DNA of 64,000 nucleotides from positions 6,634,001-6,698,000 of the forward strand of contig NZ_CP159342.1 in NCBI RefSeq assembly GCF_040499845.1. The letters run 5' to 3'. Made by a program: the position numbers and the translations under genes. Positions within the stretch are counted from its first letter, which is position 1. Each line of letters opens with the position of its first letter. Source of the DNA: Micromonospora sp. CCTCC AA 2012012 (GTDB lineage: Bacteria > Actinomycetota > Actinomycetes > Mycobacteriales > Micromonosporaceae). Below are positions 55,686 to 63,615 of the stretch, piece after piece. Below the pieces are notes generated by a model, which saw nothing but the letters and a program-made list of their open reading frames with translations, did no database searches and was not told the origin of the DNA.

Positions 55686-55960
55686 CGTGTCTTCGTACCG
55701 CACGGCCGTGGGGGACCGGTCGCCGCCCCACCGGCCCGGCCGACGGAGATCAAGCCGGGCGGAACCGGTCATCCTGACACGGCCGGGGGAAGGTTCCGGA
55801 GGGGACCCCGGATTAGTACGTGCAATCCCGGTTCCGATCAGGGACTATTGGCGCAACGGACGTCGGTGATCCGGCCGGCGCCGGTGTGGTTCCCCGCTGC
55901 CCGCGGGGGCGGCACCGGTGCGACAGCGGCAGGAGCGGCTGGACCGGGAGGGTGAGCACG

Positions 55961-56494
55961 ATGCCTGACATACGACCCACGGCGGGCTCCGGCGCGTTGG
56001 TCCTCAACGCCACCTACGAGCCGCTGTGCGTCGTGTCCGTGCGTCGGGCCGCGATCCTCGTCCTCTCCGCCAAGGCCGTCTGCGTGGCCGACGGCGAGGG
56101 CGTCCTGCACAGCGCCCGGGACGCGCTTCCGGTGCCGTCGGTGGTCCGGCTGACCCGCTTCGTCCGGGTGCCCTACCGCACCCACGTCGGGCTCTCCCGC
56201 CGGGCGATCTTCGCCCGGGACGGCTGGCGCTGCGCCTACTGCCGGGGTCCGGCGGAGACCATCGACCACGTCTTCCCGCGCAGCCGCGGTGGCCGGCACG
56301 CCTGGGAGAACGTCGTCGCGGCCTGCGCCCGGTGCAACCACACCAAGGGCGACAAGACCCCGGCCGAGCTGGGCTGGCGGCTGCACAGCCTGCCGGCCCC
56401 GCCGAAGGGGACGGCCTGGCGGGTGCTCGGCCACCGGGCGCCCGACCCGCGCTGGGCGGACTGGCTCGACCTGCGCGAGCCCGAGGCCGCCTGA
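55961..56494 (+). CDS. HNH endonuclease family protein
   Basis: 177 residues. ATG 55961 has GGGAGG 8 nt upstream; GTG 55952 is an alternative. The N-terminal half 'VLNATYEPLCVVSVRRAAIL' to 'KAVCVADGEG' is the DUF that accompanies this HNH type. The HNH core has 'CAYCRGPAETIDHVFPRSRGG' and 'CARCNHTKGDKTP', two zinc CxxC pairs. Members of this type are widespread single-copy genes in actinobacteria; the target is unknown and no restriction partner is adjacent. Confidence 0.88.
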   Translation: MPDIRPTAGSGALVLNATYEPLCVVSVRRAAILVLSAKAVCVADGEGVLHSARDALPVPSVVRLTRFVRVPYRTHVGLSRRAIFARDGWRCAYCRGPAETIDHVFPRSRGGRHAWENVVAACARCNHTKGDKTPAELGWRLHSLPAPPKGTAWRVLGHRAPDPRWADWLDLREPEAA

Positions 56495-56495
56495 G

Positions 56496-57302
56496 TCACG
56501 GCCCGCGCGCCTTCACCAGCGACGCGTAGACCACCACGTTGTCGGCGTACCCGGTCTCGCCGCCCACCCACTTGCCCCCGCAGGTGATCAACCGCAGGTT
56601 GGGTCGGCTGAAGTCGCCGAAGACCTCGTCCGCCGGCAGCCGGTCCTTGCCGTACCGCCGTACCGAGGTGACCTCGAAGACGGCCACCGAGTGGTCCTGC
56701 CGGGTCACCTCCACCCGGTCGCCGTCGTCGAGGCTCTTCAACCCGTGGAAGACCGCCGGTCCGGTGGTGGTGTCGACGTGCCCGACGATCACCGCCGGAC
56801 CGTACTGGCCGGGGGTCGGGCCCTGGTCGTACCAGCCGGCCTCGCCGGCCTTGCCGACGTCCGGCACCGCGATGCTGCCGTCGGGCGCGAGCCCCACCCG
56901 GTGTACGGGCGCCCGCAGGTCGATCTTCCCGATCGCGATGTCGGTCGGCGGGCTCGCCGGCAGCACCGGGAACTTCTTCGGCGGTGGCCGCAGCCCGGCG
57001 CTCCACTGCTCCGGCAGCACGCTGACGCCGGTGATCCGCTCGACGCCGAGCATCGCCACGATCAGCACCATCAGCGCGGCGATCGCCAGTACCGGGGCGC
57101 CGGGACCGGCCGACCCGACGGTCCGCCACCGGCCCGCCGCCGCTGCCCGCCGACGGACCGGGACCGGTCGGGCCTGCGGGTCGGCCGTGGTGACGCTGGC
57201 CGAGAAGGCGTGCCCGGCCACCCGGACGAACCGGCGGGACGCCCGGGACAGCAGCCGGACGCCGGCCCGTGTCCGCCTCCGCCGGTCGCCTGAGCGGGAC
57301 AT
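56496..57302 (-). CDS. Class F sortase
   Basis: 268 residues from ATG 57302. N-terminal TM helix (about 70-86), then the sortase barrel with catalytic His175 in 'VIVGHVDTT', Cys241 in 'RLITCGGKW' and the 'YADNVVVYASL' end. Class F is the common actinobacterial type. It lies 13 bp downstream of a secreted protein with a membrane-anchor tail, its possible substrate. It converges with the HNH gene with one base between stops. Confidence 0.9.
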   Translation of the reverse strand: MSRSGDRRRRTRAGVRLLSRASRRFVRVAGHAFSASVTTADPQARPVPVRRRAAAAGRWRTVGSAGPGAPVLAIAALMVLIVAMLGVERITGVSVLPEQWSAGLRPPPKKFPVLPASPPTDIAIGKIDLRAPVHRVGLAPDGSIAVPDVGKAGEAGWYDQGPTPGQYGPAVIVGHVDTTTGPAVFHGLKSLDDGDRVEVTRQDHSVAVFEVTSVRRYGKDRLPADEVFGDFSRPNLRLITCGGKWVGGETGYADNVVVYASLVKARGP

Positions 57303-57315
57303 GGCCGCGGTCCCG

Positions 57316-57834
57316 TCAGGCGCGGGGCGCGGCCCTGCGACGGGTGCCGACGGCGCCGAAGCCGGCCGCCACCGCCACCACGGCGAGCCCCCCGACCAGC
57401 AGCAGCGATCCGCCGCCCCGGCCGCCCGCCGTGCCGCCGCCACCGGTCGCCGGCCCCTTGCTCGGCTGCGCCATCTGCAGCACGGTGAGCATGGTCTGCG
57501 CGCTGCCGCCGTTCGAGCAGCTCAGGTCGACCGGATAGTCGCCGGGCGCCTTGTTGTTCGGCACGGTCACCGCACCGGTCAGGAAGCCGTTGTCGGGCCG
57601 GAGCACCACCCGGCCGAAGGCGTCCGAGGTGACCTGGGCCTGCCGGTCGTTGTTGCTGTCGCAGCTGGCCCGGATGTTCACCCGGCCGCCGGCCTGCACG
57701 CTGTTCGGTGTGACCTCGATGAAGACGGTCGTCCCGGCCCGGGCCGGCGTGCCGGTCGTGAAGACGAACGCCCCGACCAGGCCGAGCACGGTCAACACGG
57801 CCGCCAGGGCGCGATGTGACAGAAGCCCCCGCAT
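57316..57834 (-). CDS. Secreted, C-terminally anchored protein, possible sortase substrate
   Basis: 172 residues. A signal peptide (about 1-33, ending 'TPARA'), an Ig-like beta domain with one Cys pair ('VNIRASCDSNN' and 'VDLSCSNGG'), a Gly-rich linker containing 'KGPATGGGG', then a TM helix and an RRRA tail. That end has the order of a cell-wall sorting signal, with PATG in place of LPxTG. It precedes the sortase in the same operon. The function of the beta domain is unknown. Confidence 0.72.
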   Translation of the reverse strand: MRGLLSHRALAAVLTVLGLVGAFVFTTGTPARAGTTVFIEVTPNSVQAGGRVNIRASCDSNNDRQAQVTSDAFGRVVLRPDNGFLTGAVTVPNNKAPGDYPVDLSCSNGGSAQTMLTVLQMAQPSKGPATGGGGTAGGRGGGSLLLVGGLAVVAVAAGFGAVGTRRRAAPRA

Positions 57835-57918
57835 GATTCCCCCCTCCCGGTGCGGTGCACCGGAATCCTGCTGACGGGCAGTGCGGCGTGCATTCCCACC
57901 GCAGCCCGCCGTGAACCT

Positions 57919-58374
57919 CTACTTCCGGCGGGCCGGGGGTGCGAGGGGGGTGACGGGGTGCCAGTCCAGCGGGGTGGAGAGGACCATCGTGCTGGACGGC
58001 TGGCCGTACGGGGCGAGCCGGTCGATGACCCGCTCGAACTCGCCGATCGACCCGGCCGCGACCTTGAGCATGCTGCACGCGTCCCCGGTGATCCGGTGGA
58101 TCTCCAGGATCTCCGGCCAGCCGGCCACCTCCGGGTCGTGCAGGATGCAGCGCGGGCCGTAGCAGGACATCCGGATCATCGCGACCACCGTGCGACCGGC
58201 CCGGGTCAGGTCCACGTGCGCGTGGTAGCCGGTGATCACCCCGGACTCCTCCAGCCGACGCACCCGCTCGGCGACCGCGGGCGGCGACAGGTGCACCCGG
58301 CGGGACAGCTCGCTGAAGGAGAGCCGCGCGTCGGTCTGGAGCTCCCGCAGCAGCGCCCAGTCCATGTCGTCCAT
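57919..58374 (-). CDS. Lrp/AsnC-family transcriptional regulator
   Basis: 151 residues, ATG 58374 with GGAAAGG upstream. AsnC-type HTH (about 1-60: 'LLRELQTDARLSFSELSRRV', 'LSPPAVAERVRRLEESGVITGYHAHVD') and a RAM ligand domain (about 65-150). Divergent from the kynurenine operon with a 139-bp gap, so it is the likely tryptophan- or kynurenine-responsive regulator, like KynR/BkdR-type Lrp proteins. A TACTGT hexamer (58442-58437) could be its own -10 element. Confidence 0.92.
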   Translation of the reverse strand: MDDMDWALLRELQTDARLSFSELSRRVHLSPPAVAERVRRLEESGVITGYHAHVDLTRAGRTVVAMIRMSCYGPRCILHDPEVAGWPEILEIHRITGDACSMLKVAAGSIGEFERVIDRLAPYGQPSSTMVLSTPLDWHPVTPLAPPARRK

Positions 58375-58513
58375 GCGTGACCTTTCCTTCGTGAAGCCGG
58401 ACCCGATTCCGCTTTCGATCCGGCAGGTCCCGTCACAGTACCGCCGTTGAACAGGCATTCCATCTGCCGATCCACCTGCGGGACCATGTCGTCCAACCGG
58501 CGTACGGAGGGAG

Positions 58514-59401
58514 ATGACGGTGGAACACGTGACGGCGGCCGTACGGCCGGCCACCCCGCGACAGCGGGCGGCCCGGGCGGCGCGCAACGGCGGCGAACCG
58601 ACGCTGGAGTTCGCCGAGCGGGTGCCCTACGACGCGTACGTGCACGCCAGCACGTTGCACGGGTTGCAGCAGCCGCTCAGCGACGACCCCGGCGAGATGT
58701 CCTTCCTGATGGTCAGCCAGATCATGGAGCTGTACTTCGGGCTGACCTGCCACGAGCTGCGGCACGCCCAGCGGGAGCTGCGGGCCAACCGGATCTGGGA
58801 CGCGCTGCCCCCGCTGCGCCGCGCCGCGCTGCACCTGGAGGGGCTCAACGCCGCCTGGCAGGGCCTGCGCTGGATGACCCCGGCCGACTTCAACCGGTTC
58901 CGCAACCTGCTCGGCGAGGGCTCCGGCTTCCAGTCGGCCATGTACCGGCACCTGGAGTTCCTGCTCGGCCTCCGCGACCCGGCGCTGATCCGCCCGTTCC
59001 GCCGGCAGACCGAGGTGTACGCGGGGCTCACCGCCACCCTCGAAGCGCCGAGCCTCTGGGACGACGTGGTCGCCCTGCTCGCCCGCCGCGGCTTCGCCGT
59101 CCCCGCCGACCTGCTCGACCGGGACGTGGCGGCCGAGCACGAGTCGCACCCGGCCGTCGAGGCGGCCTGGGTGCGGATCTACGCCGACGGCGGCCCCGAC
59201 AACCACCTGCGGCTGCTCGGTGAGGCGCTGACCGAGGTGGCCGAGCGGTTCGGCGACTGGCGCTGGCACCACCTCAAGGCGGTGCAGCGCGCGATGGGCG
59301 CGAAGGTCGGCAGCGGCGGCTCCGCCGGGCTGGCCTGGTTGCAGCGCAGCATGGCCCGGGTGGTCTTCCCGGAGCTGTGGTCGGCCCGGACCGCGATGTG
59401 A
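58514..59401 (+). CDS. kynA: Tryptophan 2,3-dioxygenase
   Basis: 295 residues, ATG 58514 with GGAGGGAG directly upstream. A haem dioxygenase cleaving the indole ring to N-formylkynurenine. Family blocks are 'YDAYVHASTLHGLQQPLSDD', 'EMSFLMVSQIMELYFGLTCHELRHAQREL' and 'GDWRWHHLKAVQRAMGAKVGSGGSAGLAWL', which contains the haem His and active-site loop. It leads the operon. No kynurenine formamidase is seen in the window; it may lie downstream. Confidence 0.95.
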   Translation: MTVEHVTAAVRPATPRQRAARAARNGGEPTLEFAERVPYDAYVHASTLHGLQQPLSDDPGEMSFLMVSQIMELYFGLTCHELRHAQRELRANRIWDALPPLRRAALHLEGLNAAWQGLRWMTPADFNRFRNLLGEGSGFQSAMYRHLEFLLGLRDPALIRPFRRQTEVYAGLTATLEAPSLWDDVVALLARRGFAVPADLLDRDVAAEHESHPAVEAAWVRIYADGGPDNHLRLLGEALTEVAERFGDWRWHHLKAVQRAMGAKVGSGGSAGLAWLQRSMARVVFPELWSARTAM

Positions 59402-59412
59402 ACGGGGACGCG

Positions 59413-60750
59413 ATGAACAGCACCGAGAAGGAGGCCCACCGCCTCGACGCGGCCGACCCCGGGCACCGGCACCTGTTCCACGTGCCGCCCGCCGAGGGGG
59501 GCCGCTACCCGCAGGTCGCGTACCTGGCCGGGAACTCGCTGGGGTTGCAACCCCGGGCCACCCGGGACGAACTCCTCGCCGACCTGGACGACTGGCGTCG
59601 GCTGGGCGTGGAGGGGCACGTGGAGGCGGGACGGCCCTGGCTGCCGTACCACGAGCTGTTGACCGGCCCGGCCGCGCGACTGGTCGGCGCCCGGCCCGCG
59701 GAGGTCGTGGTGATGAACTCGCTGACGGTCAACCTGCACCTGCTGATGGTGAGCTTCTACCGGCCGGCGGGGGAGCGGACCCGGATCGTCATCGAGGACA
59801 GCGCCTTCCCCTCGGACAGCTACGCCGTGCGCAGCCAGGCCCGCTTCCACGGGCTCGACCCGGACGCCACGGTGGTCCGGCTGCGGCCCCGCGACGGCGA
59901 GGACACCCTGCGGACACGGGACGTGCTCGACTTCCTCGCCGCCGAGGGGGACACCGTCGCGCTGGTGCTGCTCGGCGGGGTCAACTACCTCACCGGCGAG
60001 CTGATGGACATCCCGGCCATCACCGCGGCCGGCCGGGCCGCCGGTGCGGTCGTCGGCTGGGACCTCGCGCACGCGGTCGGCAACGTGCCGCTGGCCCTGC
60101 ACGACTGGGACGTCGACTTCGCCGCCTGGTGCTCCTACAAGTACCTGAACTCGGGGCCGGGGGCCCTGGCCGGCGTCTTCGTCCACGAACGACACCTCGG
60201 CGACCCGGAGCTGCCCCGCTTCGAGGGCTGGTGGAGCACCGAGGCGACCACCCGGTTCGAGATGACCCCGGTCTCCCGGCCGCCGGCCACCGTCGAGGCG
60301 TGGCAGGTCTCCAACCCGCCGATCTTCGCGATGGGGCCGGTCCGCACGTCGCTGGAACTCTTCGACTCCGTCGGCATGCCGGCGCTGCGGGAGCGCAGCC
60401 TGCGGCTCACCGGCTGGCTGGAGCGGCTGCTGGACGAGGTGACCGCCGACCGGCCGCTGACCGTGGTCACCCCGCGCGACCCGGCCCGGCGGGGCTGCCA
60501 GCTCTCGGTGCGGATCGGGGTGAGCGCGAGGAGTGAGCCGGGTCTGCGAGCCCCGCAGTCGCGAACGGAAGGCGGCTGGGCCGGCAGCGCCAACGAGCTG
60601 ACCAAGCGGCTGCGGCACGAGCACGGCGTGATCGCCGACGCCCGGGAGCCGGACATCGTCCGGTTCGCCCCGGTGCCGCTCTACTCGACGTACCACGACT
60701 GCTGGCGGGTCGCCGACGCGCTGGCCGCCAGCGTGGAGGTGCAGCGGTGA
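59413..60750 (+). CDS. kynU: Kynureninase with an in-frame repeat insertion
   Basis: 445 residues from ATG 59413, 11 bp after kynA. A PLP enzyme that splits (3-hydroxy)kynurenine to (3-hydroxy)anthranilate plus alanine. Motifs are 'YLAGNSLGLQPR', 'GWDLAHAVGNVPL', PLP Lys243 in 'AAWCSYKYLNSGPGA', and 'GWWSTEATTRFEM'. Between 'QLSVRIG' and 'NELTKRLRHEHGV' there is a 23-25-residue Ser/Arg/Pro-rich insert (codons about 369-392, 60519-60590) whose DNA resembles a dispersed actinomycete repeat. It may still be functional because it lies at a loop. Confidence 0.93.
   Translation: MNSTEKEAHRLDAADPGHRHLFHVPPAEGGRYPQVAYLAGNSLGLQPRATRDELLADLDDWRRLGVEGHVEAGRPWLPYHELLTGPAARLVGARPAEVVVMNSLTVNLHLLMVSFYRPAGERTRIVIEDSAFPSDSYAVRSQARFHGLDPDATVVRLRPRDGEDTLRTRDVLDFLAAEGDTVALVLLGGVNYLTGELMDIPAITAAGRAAGAVVGWDLAHAVGNVPLALHDWDVDFAAWCSYKYLNSGPGALAGVFVHERHLGDPELPRFEGWWSTEATTRFEMTPVSRPPATVEAWQVSNPPIFAMGPVRTSLELFDSVGMPALRERSLRLTGWLERLLDEVTADRPLTVVTPRDPARRGCQLSVRIGVSARSEPGLRAPQSRTEGGWAGSANELTKRLRHEHGVIADAREPDIVRFAPVPLYSTYHDCWRVADALAASVEVQR
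60519..60590 (+). repeat. Dispersed-repeat-like insertion within kynU
   Basis: About 70 bp starting with GTGAGCGCGAGGAGTGAGCC, in frame with kynU. The GAGCGCGAGGAG core recurs at the KMO start (60756-60767), and a related GAGCGAGCGCAGCGAACGAA stretch begins at 63582, before the hydratase. Confidence 0.55.
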
Positions 60751-62081
60751 GTGCCGAGCGCGAGGAGATCGCCGTCGTCGGGGCCGGGCTCGCCGGCTGT
60801 CTGCTGGCCTGCTTCCTGGCCCGGCGCGGCTACCAGGTGGCGCTCTACGAGCGGCGGCCGGACCCGCGTACCGGCACGGTCGAGCGGGGGCGCTCGATCA
60901 ACCTGGCGCTGTCGGAGCGGGGGCTCGACGCGCTGCGCCGGATCGGGCTGGACGGGCAGGTGATGGCGGACGCGCTGCCGATGCGCGGCCGGATGATCCA
61001 CCCGGTGGCGGGGGAGCCGCAGTTCCAGTCGTACAGCGGGACCGGTGACCGGGCGATCAACTCGATCAGCCGGGGCGCGCTGAACAACGCGCTGCTCACC
61101 GCCGCCGCCGCGCTGCCCGGGGTGCGGATCGCCTTCGACCACCGGCTGGTCGGCCTCGACCCGACCACCGGCGACATGACGTTCGAGACCCCGCAGGGCA
61201 AGGTCGCCGAGACCGCGTCGGTCGTCCTCGGCGCCGACGGCGCCGGCTCCGCGGTGCGCGGGCAGCTCCTCGGGTACGGGGTGCTGACCGAGAGCCTCGA
61301 CTTCCTCGACTACGGCTACAAGGAACTCACCATCCCGCCGATCGGTGGCGAGTTCGCCCTCGACCCGGACGCGCTGCACATCTGGCCGCGCGGCACCTCG
61401 ATGATGATCGCCCTGCCCAACCCGGACCGGTCGTTCACCTGCACGCTCTTCTGGCCCACCCACGGCACCGCGAGCTTCGCCTCGCTGGGCAGCCCGGCCG
61501 CCATCGAGCAGCACTTCGCCACCCACTACCCGGATTTGCCCCCGCTCGCGCCGAACCTGGTCGACGACTACCAGCACAACCCGGTCGGCGTGCTCGGCAC
61601 GGTCCGCTGCACGCCGTGGCAGGTCGACGGGCGGGTGGGCCTGCTCGGCGACGCCGCGCACGCCATCGTCCCGTTCTACGGCCAGGGCGCGAACTGCGCC
61701 TTCGAGGACGTGGTCGAGCTGGACCGCTGCCTGGACGAGTGCGACGACGAGTGGTCGGCGGCGCTGCCGCTGTTCCAGCAGCGCCGGCAGGCCGACGCGG
61801 AGGCGATCGCCCGGATGGCGCTGGCCAACTTCGTGGAGATGCGCGACAAGGTCGCCTCGCCGGTCTTCCGGACCCGCAAGCGCGTCGAACACGCCCTGGA
61901 ACGGGCCCTGCCCGGCCGGTACGTTTCGCAGTACGAGCTGGTGTCCTTCTCCACCACCCCGTACGCCGAGGTGCGCCGCCGGGTGCGCCGGCAGTACCGG
62001 GCGGTGGGTGCGGTGGCGGTGGGTGCGGTGGCCCTGCTGGCCGCCGGCGCGGCGGCGCTCGCCCGAGGGAGGCGCGGATGA
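60747..62081 (+). CDS. kmo: Kynurenine 3-monooxygenase
   Basis: 444 residues, GTG 60747 overlapping the kynU stop by 4 bp. A FAD monooxygenase that converts kynurenine to 3-hydroxykynurenine with NADPH and O2. FAD loop 'GAGLAGCLLACFLARRGY' (12-29), 'GRSINLALSERGLDAL', 'VLGADGAGSAVR', and 'VGLLGDAAHAIVPFYGQGANCAFEDV'. A C-terminal hydrophobic helix (about 415-438) followed by RGRRG suggests a membrane anchor, as known for eukaryotic KMO but unusual in bacteria. Confidence 0.95.
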   Translation: MSAEREEIAVVGAGLAGCLLACFLARRGYQVALYERRPDPRTGTVERGRSINLALSERGLDALRRIGLDGQVMADALPMRGRMIHPVAGEPQFQSYSGTGDRAINSISRGALNNALLTAAAALPGVRIAFDHRLVGLDPTTGDMTFETPQGKVAETASVVLGADGAGSAVRGQLLGYGVLTESLDFLDYGYKELTIPPIGGEFALDPDALHIWPRGTSMMIALPNPDRSFTCTLFWPTHGTASFASLGSPAAIEQHFATHYPDLPPLAPNLVDDYQHNPVGVLGTVRCTPWQVDGRVGLLGDAAHAIVPFYGQGANCAFEDVVELDRCLDECDDEWSAALPLFQQRRQADAEAIARMALANFVEMRDKVASPVFRTRKRVEHALERALPGRYVSQYELVSFSTTPYAEVRRRVRRQYRAVGAVAVGAVALLAAGAAALARGRRG

Positions 62082-63583
62082 CGCTCTGGGATCCCCGGCT
62101 GATGGCCGGGCACGCGCCCGACGGGCCGGGCCTGCTGCGCAACTTCGTCGGCGGCGAGTTCGTCGCCGACGGGCGCCGCTTCACCAAGCGCAGCCCGGTG
62201 ACCGGTGAGCCGGTCTTCGAGGTGGCCGAGGCGTCGTCGTCGGTGGTGGACGACGCGGTGGCGGCGGCCCGGGCCGCGCTGCGCGGGCCGTGGGGCCGGA
62301 TGGGCGAGCGGGAGCGCGCCGAGGTGCTGCGCCGGGTCGCCGACGAGCTGGAACGCCGCTTCGACGACCTGGTCGCCGCCGAGGTTGCGGACACCGGCAA
62401 GGCCATCTCGCAGGCCCGCACCCTGGACATCCCGCGCGGCGCGGCCAACTTCCGGGCGTTCGCCGAGATCGTGGCGACCGCGCCGACCGAGTCGTTCACC
62501 ACGGTCACCCCGACCGGTGGGCGGGCGCTCAACTACGCGGTCCGCAAGCCGGTCGGCGTGGTCGCCGTCATCGTGCCGTGGAACCTGCCGCTGCTGCTGC
62601 TCACCTGGAAGGTCGCCCCGGCGCTGGCCTGCGGCAACGCCGTGGTGGTGAAGCCCAGCGAGGAGACCCCGGCGTCGGCGACGCTGCTGGCCGAGGTGAT
62701 GGCCGCCGCGGGCGTACCGGACGGGGTGTTCAACCTGGTGCACGGCTTCGGGCCGGACTCGGCGGGGGAGTTCCTCACCCGGCACCCGGGCGTCGACGCG
62801 ATCACCTTCACCGGGGAGTCGGCCACCGGCAGCGCCATCATGCGCGCCGCCGCCGACGGGGTGAAGGCGGTCAGCTTCGAGCTGGGCGGCAAGAACGCGG
62901 GGCTGGTCTTCGCCGACGCCGACCTGGACGCGGCGGTCGCCGGTTCGGTCCGCTCCAGCTTCACCAACGGTGGTCAGGTCTGCCTCTGCACCGAGCGGAT
63001 CTATGTCCAGCGGCCGGTCTTCGAGGAGTTCACCGCGCGGCTGGCGAAGCGGGCCGGTGAGCTGGCGTACGGCTGGCCCGCCGACGAGGCCACGGTGAAC
63101 ATGCCGCTGATCTCGCACACCCACCGGGACAAGGTCCTCGGCCACTACGACCTGGCCCGCGCCGAGGGCGCCGAGATGCTGGCCGGGGGTGGGGTGCCGC
63201 GCTTCGGCGACGCCCGGGACGGCGGCGCGTACGTGCAGCCGACCGTGTTGACCGGGCTGGGCCCGGACGCCCGCACCAACACCGAGGAGATCTTCGGCCC
63301 CGTCGTGCACGTCGCCCCCTTCGACGACGAGGACGAGGCGTACGCGCTGGCCAACGGCACCGAGTACGGCCTGGCGGCGACGGTCTGGACCCGGGACGTG
63401 GGTCGGGCGCACCGGGCCGGAGCCCGGCTGGACGCCGGCATCGTCTGGGTCAACACCTGGTTCCTGCGGGACCTGCGCACCCCGTTCGGCGGGGTGAAGG
63501 CCTCCGGCATCGGCCGGGAGGGCGGCGTGCACTCGCTCGACTTCTATTCCGAACTCACCAACGTCTGCGTGGACCTGTCATGA
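62078..63583 (+). CDS. 2-aminomuconic/2-hydroxymuconic semialdehyde dehydrogenase
   Basis: 501 residues, ATG overlapping the KMO stop by 4 bp. ALDH fold with NAD site 'VPWNLPLLLLTWK', catalytic Glu268 in 'FELGGKNAG' and Cys302 in 'GGQVCLCTERIY'. The 'CLCTER' context is typical of hydroxymuconic/aminomuconic semialdehyde dehydrogenases. In this operon it should oxidise the ring-cleavage product of 3-hydroxyanthranilate after its decarboxylation. Confidence 0.92.
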   Translation: MTLWDPRLMAGHAPDGPGLLRNFVGGEFVADGRRFTKRSPVTGEPVFEVAEASSSVVDDAVAAARAALRGPWGRMGERERAEVLRRVADELERRFDDLVAAEVADTGKAISQARTLDIPRGAANFRAFAEIVATAPTESFTTVTPTGGRALNYAVRKPVGVVAVIVPWNLPLLLLTWKVAPALACGNAVVVKPSEETPASATLLAEVMAAAGVPDGVFNLVHGFGPDSAGEFLTRHPGVDAITFTGESATGSAIMRAAADGVKAVSFELGGKNAGLVFADADLDAAVAGSVRSSFTNGGQVCLCTERIYVQRPVFEEFTARLAKRAGELAYGWPADEATVNMPLISHTHRDKVLGHYDLARAEGAEMLAGGGVPRFGDARDGGAYVQPTVLTGLGPDARTNTEEIFGPVVHVAPFDDEDEAYALANGTEYGLAATVWTRDVGRAHRAGARLDAGIVWVNTWFLRDLRTPFGGVKASGIGREGGVHSLDFYSELTNVCVDLS

Positions 63584-63615
63584 GCGAGCGCAGCGAACGA
63601 AGCGTCAGGCAGAGC

